A DNA stretch of 35,343 nt from Nocardioidaceae bacterium (GTDB lineage Bacteria > Actinomycetota > Actinomycetes > Propionibacteriales > Nocardioidaceae). Position numbers and translations under genes: made by a program. Below the pieces are notes generated by a model that searched no databases, had not been told where the DNA came from, and was given only the letters and a program-made list of their open reading frames with translations. The stretch is from contig WQZX01000036.1 in the NCBI GenBank assembly GCA_009780515.1, positions 1-35,343 on the forward strand, written 5' to 3'. Shown here piece by piece: positions 6,780-15,879 of the stretch (position 1 is its first letter; each line of letters opens with the position of its first letter).

Positions 6780-7915
6780 GGATCGGCGTGATCGGCTACG
6801 GCCTGCGAGCGGGGCTGGCGCGTCACGCGCACCGGCCCGGGGAGGGGTCGGTCGTGGTGGCGGTGTGCGACCCGCGACCGGAGCGGCTCGCGAAGGCACG
6901 GGAGGTGCTGGGCGACGCCGTCGTCACGGTGGCGACCGTGGAGGAGCTGCTCGCCCATGACCTCGACGCGGTCTTCGTGACCTCGCGGGACGACCTGCAC
7001 GAGGAGCACGCCATCGCGGCGATGGAGGCCGGCGCGGCGGCGTACGTCGAGAAGCCGATGGCGATCACCACCGAGGGCTGCGACCGGATGCTCGAGACCG
7101 CCGCGCGCACCGGCGCGAGGCTGTACGTCGGCCACAACATGCGGCACATGCCCGTCGTCACCGAGATGAAGCGGCTCATCGACGAGGGCGCGATCGGCGA
7201 CGTCAGGGCCGTGTGGTGCCGTCACTTCGTCGGCCACGGCGCCGACTACTACTTCAAGGACTGGCACGCCGAGCGCGAGCACAGCACCGGCCTGCTGCTG
7301 CAGAAGGGTGCCCACGACATCGACGTCATCCACTGGCTGGCCGGTGGCTACAGCCGCCAGGTCACCGCGATGGGCACCCTCGCGGTGTACGGCGAAGCCA
7401 CCCACGACGGCACTGCGGACTACCTCGAGCCGGGTGCATGGACGCTGGAGAGCCTGCAGTCGACCTGGCCGCCGGCCTCGCACACCGGCCTCAACCCGAG
7501 GGCCGACGTCGAGGATCTCTCGATGATGCTGATGACGCTCGACAACGGTGTCATCGCGAGCTACCAGCAGTGCCACTTCACGCCCGACTACTGGCGCAAC
7601 TACACCGTGATCGGCGACGCCGGTCGGCTCGAGTGCTTCGGCAACGACGCCGGCGACCACATCAAGGTCTGGAACACCCGCAAGCTCGATTACGACGCCG
7701 TCGGCGACCTCGACATCACCATCCCCGATGCCGAGGGCGGTCACGGCGGTGCCGATCCGCGGATCGTCGCGGAGTTCCTGCGCTACGTCCGAGAGGGCGG
7801 ATCGACCGTGGTCGACAGCGTCGCGGCTCGGGAGGCGGTCGCGGCCGGTTGCGCGGCGACGTACTCCCTGCGCAACGGGTCGGTGCCGGTCGCGATCGCG
7901 GCTCCGCCGGCATGA
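6767..7915 (+). CDS. Gfo/Idh/MocA-family NAD(P)-dependent oxidoreductase
   Basis: A 382-residue protein starts at a GTG preceded by GAAGGAG. The N-terminal Rossmann fold begins RIGVIGYGLRAGLARHAH, followed by VAVCDP and the conserved EKPMAI (Lys about residue 97). The C-terminal substrate domain has LLLQKGAHDIDVIHWLAGG with the Asp/His positions of the family. Members oxidise sugar hydroxyls, often at C3. Some relatives use bound NAD for redox-assisted glycoside cleavage (for example GH109). Its position between galK and a GH36 alpha-galactosidase, overlapping galK by 13 bases and GH36 by 4, ties it to sugar breakdown. Dehydrogenase or redox-type glycosidase cannot be told from sequence alone. 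Confidence 0.85.
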   Translation: MSDLRIGVIGYGLRAGLARHAHRPGEGSVVVAVCDPRPERLAKAREVLGDAVVTVATVEELLAHDLDAVFVTSRDDLHEEHAIAAMEAGAAAYVEKPMAITTEGCDRMLETAARTGARLYVGHNMRHMPVVTEMKRLIDEGAIGDVRAVWCRHFVGHGADYYFKDWHAEREHSTGLLLQKGAHDIDVIHWLAGGYSRQVTAMGTLAVYGEATHDGTADYLEPGAWTLESLQSTWPPASHTGLNPRADVEDLSMMLMTLDNGVIASYQQCHFTPDYWRNYTVIGDAGRLECFGNDAGDHIKVWNTRKLDYDAVGDLDITIPDAEGGHGGADPRIVAEFLRYVREGGSTVVDSVAAREAVAAGCAATYSLRNGSVPVAIAAPPA

Positions 7916-10068
7916 GCACGATCTCCTACGACGAGTCGTCGCGGTCCTGGCTGATCGGGCTGGCGTCGTCGTCGTACGCCTTCTGCGTGAGTGACGAGGG
8001 CTCGTTGCGGCACCTGCACTGGGGGGCGCCGCTCGGGTCGGGGACGGTGGCCGCGCTCACGCGCGACTGCGAGGGGCCTGCGCTGCAGCGCACGCGGGAC
8101 CTGGCGTGGTCCAAGGACGCCCCCGACGAGTACGTCGGCTGGGGCGGCATGCGCTACGACGAGCCGACCCTCAAGGTGACCTACGCCGATGGCGACCGTG
8201 GCCTCGACCTGAGCGTCGCCGGGCACCGGATCGCCGAGGAGGACGGCGCCGCCCTGCTCGAGATCGACCTGGTCGACGGCGACCGGCTGGCGGTGACGCT
8301 GCACTATCGCGCCGCGCACGGCTTCGACGTGCTGGAGCGGTGGGCGACCATCCGCAACACCGGCGTGGAGGAGGTCGACGTACGGCTGGCTGCGTCGGCG
8401 AGCTGGTGGCTGCCGGCGTACGACGGACCGTGGCGGCTGCGCTACGAGCACGGCGGCTGGGGGATGGAGCACCGCCTGGGCGACGTGATGCTCGCGACGC
8501 CCGGCAAGTTCACCCTGGAGAGCCGGCGCGGGATGACCGGCCACCAGCACACCCCGTGGTTCACCCTGGACCGCGATGGCGCCGCGACCGAGGAGACCGG
8601 CGAGGTCTGGAGCGGCCAGGTCGCGTGGAGCGGGTCGTGGAAGATCGTCGCCGAGCGCACCGCCGCCGACCGGATGCACGTAGCCGGCGGCTGGAACGAC
8701 TTCGATCTGTCCTACCGCCTGGCGGTGGGCCAGGAGACCGCGCTCCCGGTCTTCGCGGGTCTGCACACCGCCGACGGACTCGGTGGCGCCAGCCGTGCGT
8801 GGCACGACTGGACCCGGGCCCGGGTGTTGCCCAGCATCGAAGTCTCGGAGTCGGCACCGCCCCGGCTGCGCGACGCAGGTCCTTGGCGTCCGGTCCTCTA
8901 CAACTCCTGGGAGGCGACCGCCTTCGACGTCACCGAGGAGGGCCAGCGTGCTCTCGCCGAGCGGGCGGCCGGCATCGGTGTCGAGCTGTTCGTCGTCGAC
9001 GACGGCTGGTTCCCGGGTCGGCCGTCCGCCACCGGTGGCTTGGGCGATTGGCGCCCCGATCCGCAGAAGTTCCCGAACGGCCTCGAGCCGCTCATCGATC
9101 GCGTGCACGAGCTCGGCATGGGGTTCGGGCTGTGGGTCGAGCCGGAGATGGTCAGCCGTGACAGCGACCTGTTCCGCGCCCACCCGGACTGGGCCTACCG
9201 GATGGGCGGCCGCGAGCCGGTGGAGAGGCGCCACCAGCTGATGTTGAACCTGGCCCGGCCCGATGTGGCCGACTGGGTCCTCGAGACGGTCGACGGGCTG
9301 CTCGCGCGCTACGACATCTCCTTCTTGAAGTGGGACGCCAACCGCAACATCGCCGATGCCGGCTGGGCCGGCAGCGACAACCCCGAGCGGCTGTGGGTCG
9401 AGCACACCAGAAGCCTCTACCGGATCCTCGACGCCCTGCGCGCTGCTCACCCGAGCGTGCTCATCGAGGGTTGTGCCGGTGGCGGCGCCCGGGTCGACCT
9501 GGGCATCCTCGGTCACGTCCACCAGGTGTCGTCCTCGGACAACACCGAGCCGTCGATGCGGTGGGACATCCACGACGGCTACAGCCAGGCCTTCCCGCCC
9601 GGCACCACCGGGACCTGGGTCAGCGACTGGCCGCACTACGGTCTCGAGCGTCCGCTGCCGTTGGCGCAGCGCTTCCACGTCGCGATGGCTGGAGCGTTGG
9701 GCGTCGGCGGAGACCTGACCAGGTGGAGCGAGGAGGATCTGGCCGAGGCCGCTGCCCACATCGAGCGGTACAAGGAGATCCGTCCGGTCGTGCAGGGAGG
9801 CCGGATGCACCGCCACGGCGAAGCCTGGGAGCTCGTCGCCGCCGACGACTCCGAGGTCGTGGTGATCGCCTTCTGGCGCGATCGGCCGATCGGCAACCAT
9901 CGTCCGCCCGTGCGCCTCACGGGCGTCGACGCGACGGCTCGCTACCGCGACGACACCAGCGGGACGTCGTACGACGGCAGCCTGCTGCGCGAGGTCGGGC
10001 TGACGTTGCCCGGGGCGGACGGGTTCGGGTTCGGCAGCGCGTTGTTGCGCCTGATCAAGGAGGACTGA
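7912..10068 (+). CDS. Alpha-galactosidase, GH36
   Basis: A 718-residue enzyme that removes terminal alpha-galactose. Visible order: an N-terminal beta-sandwich (about 1-310), then the TIM barrel. Barrel motifs are NSWEATAFDV, LFVVDDGWF, LGDWRPDPQKFPNGL, GLWVEPEMV, SFLKWDANRNI with the nucleophile Asp, and EGCAGGGARVDLG followed by SSSDNTEP with the acid/base Asp. A C-terminal beta domain follows. No signal peptide is present, so it is cytoplasmic. The ATG at 7912 overlaps the upstream stop (ATGA), which fixes the start; the reading frame is open much further upstream but only as a shadow of the oxidoreductase gene. Likely substrates are melibiose or raffinose-type sugars or alpha-galactosyl glycan caps. 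The released galactose goes to GalK of the same operon. Confidence 0.93.
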   Translation: MSTISYDESSRSWLIGLASSSYAFCVSDEGSLRHLHWGAPLGSGTVAALTRDCEGPALQRTRDLAWSKDAPDEYVGWGGMRYDEPTLKVTYADGDRGLDLSVAGHRIAEEDGAALLEIDLVDGDRLAVTLHYRAAHGFDVLERWATIRNTGVEEVDVRLAASASWWLPAYDGPWRLRYEHGGWGMEHRLGDVMLATPGKFTLESRRGMTGHQHTPWFTLDRDGAATEETGEVWSGQVAWSGSWKIVAERTAADRMHVAGGWNDFDLSYRLAVGQETALPVFAGLHTADGLGGASRAWHDWTRARVLPSIEVSESAPPRLRDAGPWRPVLYNSWEATAFDVTEEGQRALAERAAGIGVELFVVDDGWFPGRPSATGGLGDWRPDPQKFPNGLEPLIDRVHELGMGFGLWVEPEMVSRDSDLFRAHPDWAYRMGGREPVERRHQLMLNLARPDVADWVLETVDGLLARYDISFLKWDANRNIADAGWAGSDNPERLWVEHTRSLYRILDALRAAHPSVLIEGCAGGGARVDLGILGHVHQVSSSDNTEPSMRWDIHDGYSQAFPPGTTGTWVSDWPHYGLERPLPLAQRFHVAMAGALGVGGDLTRWSEEDLAEAAAHIERYKEIRPVVQGGRMHRHGEAWELVAADDSEVVVIAFWRDRPIGNHRPPVRLTGVDATARYRDDTSGTSYDGSLLREVGLTLPGADGFGFGSALLRLIKED

Positions 10069-10071
10069 GGG

Positions 10072-11688
10072 ATGACCGACACGAGCTGGTGGCGGAGGGC
10101 CGTCGTCTACCAGGTCTACATCCGCTCGTTCGCCGACGGCAGCGGCGACGGGATCGGCGACATCGCCGGCCTGCGCTCGCGGCTGGGACACCTGCGCGAC
10201 CTCGGCGTCGACGCGATCTGGATCAACCCCTGGTACGCCTCGCCCCAGGCCGACGCCGGGTACGACGTCGCCGACTATCGGGCGATCGACCCGGCGTACG
10301 GCACGGTCGCGGAGGCATGCTGGTTGATCGAGGAGGCCCACGCGCTCGGGATCAGGGTCGTCCTCGACATCGTGCCCAACCACACCTCTGCCGAGCACCC
10401 GTGGTTCCAGTCGGCCCTCGCCGGCGATCCCGAGGCTCGCGCGCGCTACCTCTTCCGCCCTGGGCGCGGGGAGCACGGTGAGCTGCCGCCGAACAACTGG
10501 AGGAGCGTGTTCGGCGGTCCGGCTTGGACACGGGTCGTGGTTCCCGACGGCACCGCCGGAGAGTGGTACTGCCACCTGTTCGCGCCGGCCCAGCCCGACC
10601 TCGACTGGTCCAACCCGGAGGTCGCCGCCGAGTTCGAGGACATCCTTCGCTTCTGGTTCGACAAGGGCGTCGACGGCTTCCGCATCGACGTGGCTAACGC
10701 GCTTGCCAAGGCCCCCGGCCTGCCGGATGCCCCGGATGCCGCGGCCGGTGGGCCGTTCGTCCATCCCGCCTGGGACCAGGACGCCGTGCACGACATCTTC
10801 CGCGGCTGGCGCAAGGTCGCCGACGAGTACGGCGACCGCGTCTTCGTCGCCGAAGCATGGGTGGAGGGCGAGCGACTCGCCCGTTACCTGCGACCCGACG
10901 AGCTGCACACGGCCTTCGGGTTCGCGTTCCTCGGCTCGTCGTTCGTGGCTTCGGTGCTCGAGGAGTCGATCCAGGGCGAGCTGGACAGCGCTCGACTGGT
11001 CGGCGCGCCGGCGACCTGGGTGATCTCCAACCACGACGTCGTCCGGCACGCGACCCGCTTCGCGCGGTCGCAGCCCGACCACCCGTTCACCTCACACTGG
11101 GACCAGGACCGCTGGGGCGCCGAGGAGCCCGACCTCGCGCTGGGGCTGCGCCGGGCCCGTGCGGCCGCGTTGCTGACGCTCGGGCTGCCCGGCACGACGT
11201 ACCTCTACCAGGGCGAGGAGCTGGGCCTCCCGGAGTTCGAGGACATGCCGGTGGAGGCGCGCCAGGACCCGCAGGTCATCCAGGCCGCGGGCAAGGTGAT
11301 CGGCCGCGACGGCTGCCGGGTGCCGCTGCCGTGGTCGGGCTCGACTCCGCCGTACGGCTTCGGGGGTGCGCCGACGTGGCTGCCCCAGCCGGAGGGCTGG
11401 GCGTCGTACGCGGCGGATGTGCAGGAGACCGACCCCGACTCGACCCTGACGCTCTACCGCCGAGCGGTGGAGCTGCGCGCGAAGCTGCTGCTGCACGACG
11501 ACCTCGCCTGGCTGTCGGCGCCCGACGGGGTGCTGGCGTTCGCTCGCGGCGACCTGCAGGTCTGGGTCAACACGACCGGCGATCCGGTGGCGCTGCCCGG
11601 CACGCTGCTGCTCGGGTCCGACCCCGGGGCCGAGCCGGGGGTGCTGCCCGGTGACGCCGCCGCGTGGATCGTGGTGACCGGGGCATGA
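10072..11688 (+). CDS. Alpha-glucosidase / oligo-1,6-glucosidase-like, GH13
   Basis: A 538-residue intracellular alpha-amylase-family enzyme. Conserved regions: WWRRAVVYQVYIRSF, IVPNHTS, GFRIDVAN with the nucleophile Asp (about 205), VFVAEAWV with the acid/base Glu, and SNHDVVRH with the transition-state Asp. The lack of a signal peptide and the fold order match short-chain alpha-glucosidases acting on maltose, isomaltose or sucrose-like units rather than amylases. It follows GH36 by 3 bases with GAGG before the ATG. In a raffinose-type pathway it would cleave the sucrose left by the alpha-galactosidase, which is inference. It is the last gene of its operon, ending just before a hairpin. Confidence 0.92.
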   Translation: MTDTSWWRRAVVYQVYIRSFADGSGDGIGDIAGLRSRLGHLRDLGVDAIWINPWYASPQADAGYDVADYRAIDPAYGTVAEACWLIEEAHALGIRVVLDIVPNHTSAEHPWFQSALAGDPEARARYLFRPGRGEHGELPPNNWRSVFGGPAWTRVVVPDGTAGEWYCHLFAPAQPDLDWSNPEVAAEFEDILRFWFDKGVDGFRIDVANALAKAPGLPDAPDAAAGGPFVHPAWDQDAVHDIFRGWRKVADEYGDRVFVAEAWVEGERLARYLRPDELHTAFGFAFLGSSFVASVLEESIQGELDSARLVGAPATWVISNHDVVRHATRFARSQPDHPFTSHWDQDRWGAEEPDLALGLRRARAAALLTLGLPGTTYLYQGEELGLPEFEDMPVEARQDPQVIQAAGKVIGRDGCRVPLPWSGSTPPYGFGGAPTWLPQPEGWASYAADVQETDPDSTLTLYRRAVELRAKLLLHDDLAWLSAPDGVLAFARGDLQVWVNTTGDPVALPGTLLLGSDPGAEPGVLPGDAAAWIVVTGA

Positions 11689-11693
11689 CCAAG

Positions 11694-11712
11694 TCCCGTG
11701 GCGGCCACGGGA
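11694..11712. terminator. Hairpin between convergent operons
   Basis: TCCCGTGG-CGG-CCACGGGA is a perfect 8-bp stem with a 3-base loop, starting 6 bases after the GH13 stop. There is no T-run, so it is a hairpin typical of high-GC genomes rather than a canonical intrinsic terminator. A second, wider inverted repeat (11716-11725 with 11757-11766) follows and reaches into the 3' end of the GH20 gene. Confidence 0.6.
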
Positions 11713-11715
11713 ACG

Positions 11716-11766
11716 ACAAGTTCGACGCTCTCACGGGCGGATCGGTCCTCCTGAGCTCGAACTTGT
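11716..11766. repeat. 10-bp inverted repeat overlapping the GH20 3' end
   Basis: ACAAGTTCGA at 11716-11725 is the exact reverse complement of TCGAACTTGT at 11757-11766, 31 bases apart. The right arm and part of the centre lie inside the last codons of the GH20 gene, which stops at 11731. With the hairpin at 11694-11712 it forms a compact double structure between converging transcripts, probably a two-way terminator or mRNA 3'-end stabiliser. Confidence 0.55.
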
Positions 11767-13278
11767 AGTGCTCGTGGCCGGGTCGAGCGGGCGGTAGCGC
11801 ACTCCGAGCGCATCGAGCCGCTGCAGGTGGCCGCGCAGGCGGGCGACGAAGTCGTCGTACGGCGGCCGCTCGATCGACCACACCACCTCGGCGAGGGCGC
11901 AGGCGCGGGGGAAGGTCATGTACTCCACGCTCGCTGCCGTCGGCATGTACTCGGTCCACACGTTGAACTGGGCGCCGAGCACGCGGTCGGCGCAGTCGGC
12001 CAGCTCGGCCGGCAGCGGGTCGTACTCGTAGACCTTGCGCAGCGGCGTGTGGCCGCCGATGGAGAGCGGCTCCGAGGCGTCCTCCGCCTGGGCGTAGTCG
12101 AGGTAGACGTGCGACCAGGGCGTCATCACCACGTCGTGCCCGGCGCGCGCGGCCTCGATCCCGGCCTGCCGTCCACGCCAGGCCATCACAGCCGCCCTGG
12201 GGTCGGCCCCACCCTCGAGGATCTCGTCCCAGCCGATCATCCGGCGGCCGCGGCTCGCGAGGTGGTCGCCGAGCCGGCCGATGAACCACGCCTGCAGTGC
12301 GTCCTCGTCGGCGAGCCCCAGCTCGCGGATCCGCGCCTGCGCGCGCTGGCTGGCCCGCCACTCGGTCCTCGGGCACTCGTCGCCGCCGAGGTGGACCAAC
12401 CGGCTCGGGAAGAGGTCGAGCACCTCGTCGAGCACTCCCTTGTAGAAATCGAGCGTCGACTGCCCGACATTGAGCACGTGCTCGCTCACGCCCCACGTGG
12501 TCCCCACCGCGAGCTGCTGCCCGGTGTTGCCGAGCTCGGGGTACGCCGCGATGGCGGCCTGGGAGTGGCCCGGCAGGTCGATCTCAGGCACGACGGTGAC
12601 GAACCGGCGTGCGGCGTACGCGACGACCTCGCGGATCTCGGTCTGGGTGTAGAACCCGCCGTGGGGCACGCCGTCGTACTGCTCGTCGGCGTGGTCGTCG
12701 GTCACCCGTCCGACGACCGTCTGGTCCCTCCACGCGCCGACACGGGTCAGCCGCGGGTAGCGCTCGATCTCGATCCGCCAGCCCTGGTCCTCGGTGAGGT
12801 GCCAGTGGAAGACGTTGAGCTTGTGCAGCGCGAGCAGGTCGATGAACCGCAGCACGAACTCCTTCGACCGGAAGTGGCGGCCCACGTCGAGCATCCCGCC
12901 TCGCCAGCCGAAGCGGGGCCGGTCGAGGATCGCGACCCCGGGCAGCGACCAGTCCGGCTCAGCGACAGGCCCGGCGACCGCGGCCGCCGGCAGCAGCTGC
13001 AGCAGGGTCCGGGTCCCGTAGAAGACGCCGGCCGCATCGCCGCCGGCGATGGTCACGCCATCGGCGGTGACAGTGAGGCGATAGCCCTCGGGCGAGAGCG
13101 AGGGGTCGATGCCGAGGTGGATGCCGTCACCGTCGGCCAGGCCGAGCTCCTCGCGCAGGAGTACGGCGACCTCGCCGGCTGCTGCCTCTGCGGTGACGCC
13201 CGTGCCGGCGGTGATCTGGAAGCCCGGTCCGCCCTCGGTGACCTGCGAAGGCCACGGGACCAAGGTCAGCGTCATCAT
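11731..13278 (-). CDS. Beta-N-acetylhexosaminidase, GH20
   Basis: About 515 residues; it removes terminal beta-GlcNAc or GalNAc by substrate-assisted catalysis. The N-terminal GH20b-like domain begins LTLVPWPSQV. The catalytic barrel shows HWHLTEDQGWRIEIERYP, VVPEIDLPGHSQAAIAAYPE, the Asp-Glu catalytic pair in HLGGDECPRTEW, and FNVWTEYM. There is no signal peptide, hence cytoplasmic. AGGAGG precedes tandem ATGs (13278 and 13275); the first forms an ATGA overlap with the GH29 stop and the second has better spacing. The product is free HexNAc for the ROK kinase at 30870. The C-terminus ends in a Ser/Thr run. It is the last gene of the long minus-strand string. Confidence 0.93.
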   Translation of the reverse strand: MMTLTLVPWPSQVTEGGPGFQITAGTGVTAEAAAGEVAVLLREELGLADGDGIHLGIDPSLSPEGYRLTVTADGVTIAGGDAAGVFYGTRTLLQLLPAAAVAGPVAEPDWSLPGVAILDRPRFGWRGGMLDVGRHFRSKEFVLRFIDLLALHKLNVFHWHLTEDQGWRIEIERYPRLTRVGAWRDQTVVGRVTDDHADEQYDGVPHGGFYTQTEIREVVAYAARRFVTVVPEIDLPGHSQAAIAAYPELGNTGQQLAVGTTWGVSEHVLNVGQSTLDFYKGVLDEVLDLFPSRLVHLGGDECPRTEWRASQRAQARIRELGLADEDALQAWFIGRLGDHLASRGRRMIGWDEILEGGADPRAAVMAWRGRQAGIEAARAGHDVVMTPWSHVYLDYAQAEDASEPLSIGGHTPLRKVYEYDPLPAELADCADRVLGAQFNVWTEYMPTAASVEYMTFPRACALAEVVWSIERPPYDDFVARLRGHLQRLDALGVRYRPLDPATSTTSSSSGGPIRP

Positions 13279-14684
13279 TCTCCTCCTGCGTTGTCGTGTG
13301 CCGTCGATCCGGCGACCTCGGCTGTGGCACCTTCGGCGCGGGCAGCTGTGACGCGCACGCGCAGAGAGTCGACGACGACCGGCGCGTCGAGCACCAGGAT
13401 CCGCTTGTGGCCGATCGTCGTGCCTGTGGCGAGCCGCTGCCACGAGCCCTCGACCAGGCCGTCGACCTCGAATGCCTCGATGAGCTGCCCGAGCTCGATC
13501 GCCTCCCGCAGCACGATCGCGCCGATCCTGCCGTGGTCGACGAGCGCTTCGTCGTCGTACGTCGTCCGCACCCAGTCGCCGAGCTCGCGCAGCCGGGCCA
13601 CCTGGTCGGCGGGGATCAGCCCGCGGATGTCGGGCGCGACATTGAGCAGCAGGACACCGTTGCGACCGACCGAGGCGAGGTACATCGACGTCAGCTCGTC
13701 CAGCGCCAGCGGTCGCTTGTCCTCCGTCCAGAACCACCCGTCGACGATCGACGCGTCGCACTCGGCGGGATACCAGTCGAGGAAGGTGGCGCGCGGGTCC
13801 GCCAGCCGTGCGCGCGAGCCGAGGTCCGCGGCCTCCTCGTCGGCGACCTCGTTGCGCATGCGGGTCGTCGCGGGGTCGCCCACGAACGGCAACACGCTCC
13901 ACTCGCTCTCGCGCGCAACGCCCGACTCGTTCCCGACCCAACGGACGGACCGGCCGTTGAACACCACCGCGTCGGGCTGAAGCGTCGAGATCACCTCGAA
14001 CCAGGCCTCCCACGCATAGGGCTGCTCGCGATCGGTCGGGTTCGCGCCGTCGAGCCAGACCTCCTCGACGGGTCCGTACTCGGTGAGCAGCTCGTAGAGC
14101 TGGTTGACGAAGCAGGCGTTGTAGTCGTCGAGATCGAGCTCGAACGTCGGCAGGGAGCCGTCGGCGACGGCGTCGGCGCGGTCGTCCCCCGGCACCAGTG
14201 TCGGGACGGTCACGGACCGCGGTTCGCTGCCGTTGGCGTAGCGCCGGCCGGGCTGTGCCTCGAACAGGTCGGCGGGGGAGAGGTAGAGGCCGACGGCGAT
14301 GTCCCGCTCGCGCATCGCGTCGACGAACCCGCGGACCACGTCGCCGCTCCCGTCGTGCCACCGGCTCGCGGCGACCGAGTGCTCGGTGTAGCGGGAGGGG
14401 AACAGGCAGAAGCCCTCGTGGTGCTTGGCCACGCCGATCACGCGTCCGAAGCCTGCGGCGGCGAACGCCGCGGCCCACTGCCGGGTGTCGAGGGCGGTCG
14501 GCGCGAAGTCGTCGGGAACCTCCGCGCCGGTGCCCCACTCGCGGCCGGTGAAGGTGTTCGGTCCGAAGTGGACGAAGCCGCTCAGCTCCGTCCGCTGCCA
14601 GGCCAGCTGGGCCGGCGTCGGCGTCACCTGCGCGGCCTTCGCCACGACGTCGTCGGCGGTGTCGCCCGGGTCGATGGGGATCAC
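13275..14684 (-). CDS. Alpha-L-fucosidase, GH29 (probably the alpha-1,3/4-specific type)
   Basis: 469 residues from a GTG that overlaps the upstream stop by 4 bases. The start FVHFGPNTFTGREWGTG, the following KHHEGFCLFPSRYTEHSV and the nucleophile region EEVWLDGAN (Asp) identify GH29. The NTFTxREWG form is one I associate with the subfamily B enzymes that act on Lewis-type alpha-1,3/4-fucose; this specificity is inference. A C-terminal beta domain starts near residue 370. No signal peptide is visible, so it acts in the cytoplasm. It sits between GH27 and GH20, and together with the GH95 enzyme gives two complementary fucosidases in one gene string. Confidence 0.9.
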   Translation of the reverse strand: MIPIDPGDTADDVVAKAAQVTPTPAQLAWQRTELSGFVHFGPNTFTGREWGTGAEVPDDFAPTALDTRQWAAAFAAAGFGRVIGVAKHHEGFCLFPSRYTEHSVAASRWHDGSGDVVRGFVDAMRERDIAVGLYLSPADLFEAQPGRRYANGSEPRSVTVPTLVPGDDRADAVADGSLPTFELDLDDYNACFVNQLYELLTEYGPVEEVWLDGANPTDREQPYAWEAWFEVISTLQPDAVVFNGRSVRWVGNESGVARESEWSVLPFVGDPATTRMRNEVADEEAADLGSRARLADPRATFLDWYPAECDASIVDGWFWTEDKRPLALDELTSMYLASVGRNGVLLLNVAPDIRGLIPADQVARLRELGDWVRTTYDDEALVDHGRIGAIVLREAIELGQLIEAFEVDGLVEGSWQRLATGTTIGHKRILVLDAPVVVDSLRVRVTAARAEGATAEVAGSTAHDNAGGE

Positions 14685-15793
14685 GGTGCCACCGCCAGCA
14701 GCCGTACGCCGTGGGGCGAAAGCTCCAGATCGAGGCCATCCCCGAGCGGTCCGAGCCCGCGGTGCGACCACAGGTCGCGCACGTCGTACGACGACGCCTC
14801 GGGCGCACCGATCCGTTCGGCCGTGCACGTCACGACCCGCTCGGTCTCGTTCCGGTTGTGCACGAGCACGACCACCCCTCCTGAGTGGAGCCGCTTGGTC
14901 CAGATCTCCTCGCCATCGCCGGTCCAGACCCGGCGGCCCTGCTCCCCGCCGAAGTCCTGGTCGACCGCGATCACCTCCTCGTTGCCGACGATCGCCAGCA
15001 GCTCGGGGGAGAGCGCGGCGATGTCGGTGCCGAGGAAGAGCGGCGCGTCGAGCATCGCCCAGAACGAGAAGTGCGAGCGGCACTCCTCGACGGTCAGCGA
15101 GCCGTTGCCGATCTGCAGCATGTCCGGGTCGTTCCAGCCGCCGGGCCGGCCGCTGAAGTCCGCCAACCGCGCCTGCGAGTCGATGACCCGTGCGACGGAG
15201 GCCCAGGCGGGCCCGAGGTCCTGGGTAGTCCGCCACTGGTCGGCGAGTCCCGGTGCCCAGCGCCACGGCTCGTGCTCGCCGTACTCCGCGATCGAGTAGA
15301 GCATCGGTCGCTCGAGGTCGTCGAGCATCGCGCGCATGGTGCGGAACGCCGGCTCGGGCTCCAAGCCGTCGGTGAGATCGGCCTGGCACCAGTCGTACTT
15401 CAAGAAGTCCACGCCCCAGCTCGCGAACAGCTCGGCGTCCTGCCGCTCGTGCCCGAGCGACCCGAGGCCGGTGCCCGGGTAGTCGTCCCAGCGCATCGCG
15501 CAGGTCTCGCTCCCGGGCGTGGCGTAGATGCCGAAGCGCAGCCCCCGCTCGTGGACGTACGACGCCAGCGCGGCCATCCCGCTCGGGAACCGCTCGGGGT
15601 GTGGCCGGAGCTCGCCGCTCGGCCCGCGTCGTACGTCCTGCCAGCAGTCGTCCACGACGACGTAGCGGTAGCCCTTGTCGCGCAGACCGGTCTCGACCAG
15701 GGCGTCGGCCGCCGAGCGCACGACCTGCTCGGTGAGGTCGTAGCAGCGGACCTGGTTCCAGCTGTTCCAGCCCATCGCCGGTGCCCGCATCAT
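14681..15793 (-). CDS. Alpha-galactosidase (or alpha-N-acetylgalactosaminidase), GH27
   Basis: About 370 residues with the compact GH27 layout. Seen: APAMGWNSWN at the very start, VVDDCWQD, RFGIYATPG, FLKYDWC with the nucleophile Asp, GGWNDPDML with the acid/base Asp, and a C-terminal beta domain. It removes terminal alpha-galactose; alpha-GalNAc removal is the other activity known in this family. No signal peptide. I choose the ATG at 15793 because family members begin directly at this point. An in-frame ATG at 15826, five bases after a CATACT box, would give a leaderless start with 11 extra residues. Neither has a good ribosome site. It may head a sub-operon GH27-GH29-GH20, since an 86- to 118-base gap with regulatory motifs precedes it. 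Confidence 0.92.
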   Translation of the reverse strand: MMRAPAMGWNSWNQVRCYDLTEQVVRSAADALVETGLRDKGYRYVVVDDCWQDVRRGPSGELRPHPERFPSGMAALASYVHERGLRFGIYATPGSETCAMRWDDYPGTGLGSLGHERQDAELFASWGVDFLKYDWCQADLTDGLEPEPAFRTMRAMLDDLERPMLYSIAEYGEHEPWRWAPGLADQWRTTQDLGPAWASVARVIDSQARLADFSGRPGGWNDPDMLQIGNGSLTVEECRSHFSFWAMLDAPLFLGTDIAALSPELLAIVGNEEVIAVDQDFGGEQGRRVWTGDGEEIWTKRLHSGGVVVLVHNRNETERVVTCTAERIGAPEASSYDVRDLWSHRGLGPLGDGLDLELSPHGVRLLAVAP

Positions 15794-15816
15794 ACCGAGA
15801 TGCTGCCACATGTGAT

Positions 15817-15839
15817 GTTCATACATGATCAAGTATGCA
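15817..15839 (-). promoter_or_regulatory. Candidate promoter/operator upstream of GH27
   Basis: On the minus strand TGCATACTT (15839-15831) is followed by TGTATGAAC (15825-15817). The 18-base stretch CATACTTGATCATGTATG is a near-perfect palindrome (16 of 18 positions symmetric). CATACT may serve as a -10. TGCATACTT and a TGyATGAA half-site also occur together upstream of GH95 and the ABC genes, suggesting one regulator for both. Binding is inferred. Confidence 0.5.
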
Positions 15840-15879
15840 TAGTGTCGCTCGAAATCGATCACCGATGTGATTCGAAGGC

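Noticed and set aside
7783..11082. Minus-strand open frame of 1099 codons opposite GH36 and GH13
   Set aside because: It is a high-GC shadow frame (rich in Val, Arg, Gly, Asp). The plus strand carries complete catalytic motifs of two glycosidases.
11731..13278. GH20 enzyme as a lacto-N-biosidase
   Set aside because: Those enzymes are much longer, secreted and multi-domain as far as I know. This one is of ordinary hexosaminidase size with no signal peptide.
15858..15871. ATCAC-CGAT-GTGAT palindrome upstream of GH27 as an operator
   Set aside because: Arms are only 5 bases with no extension and no second copy was noticed, so it may be chance.
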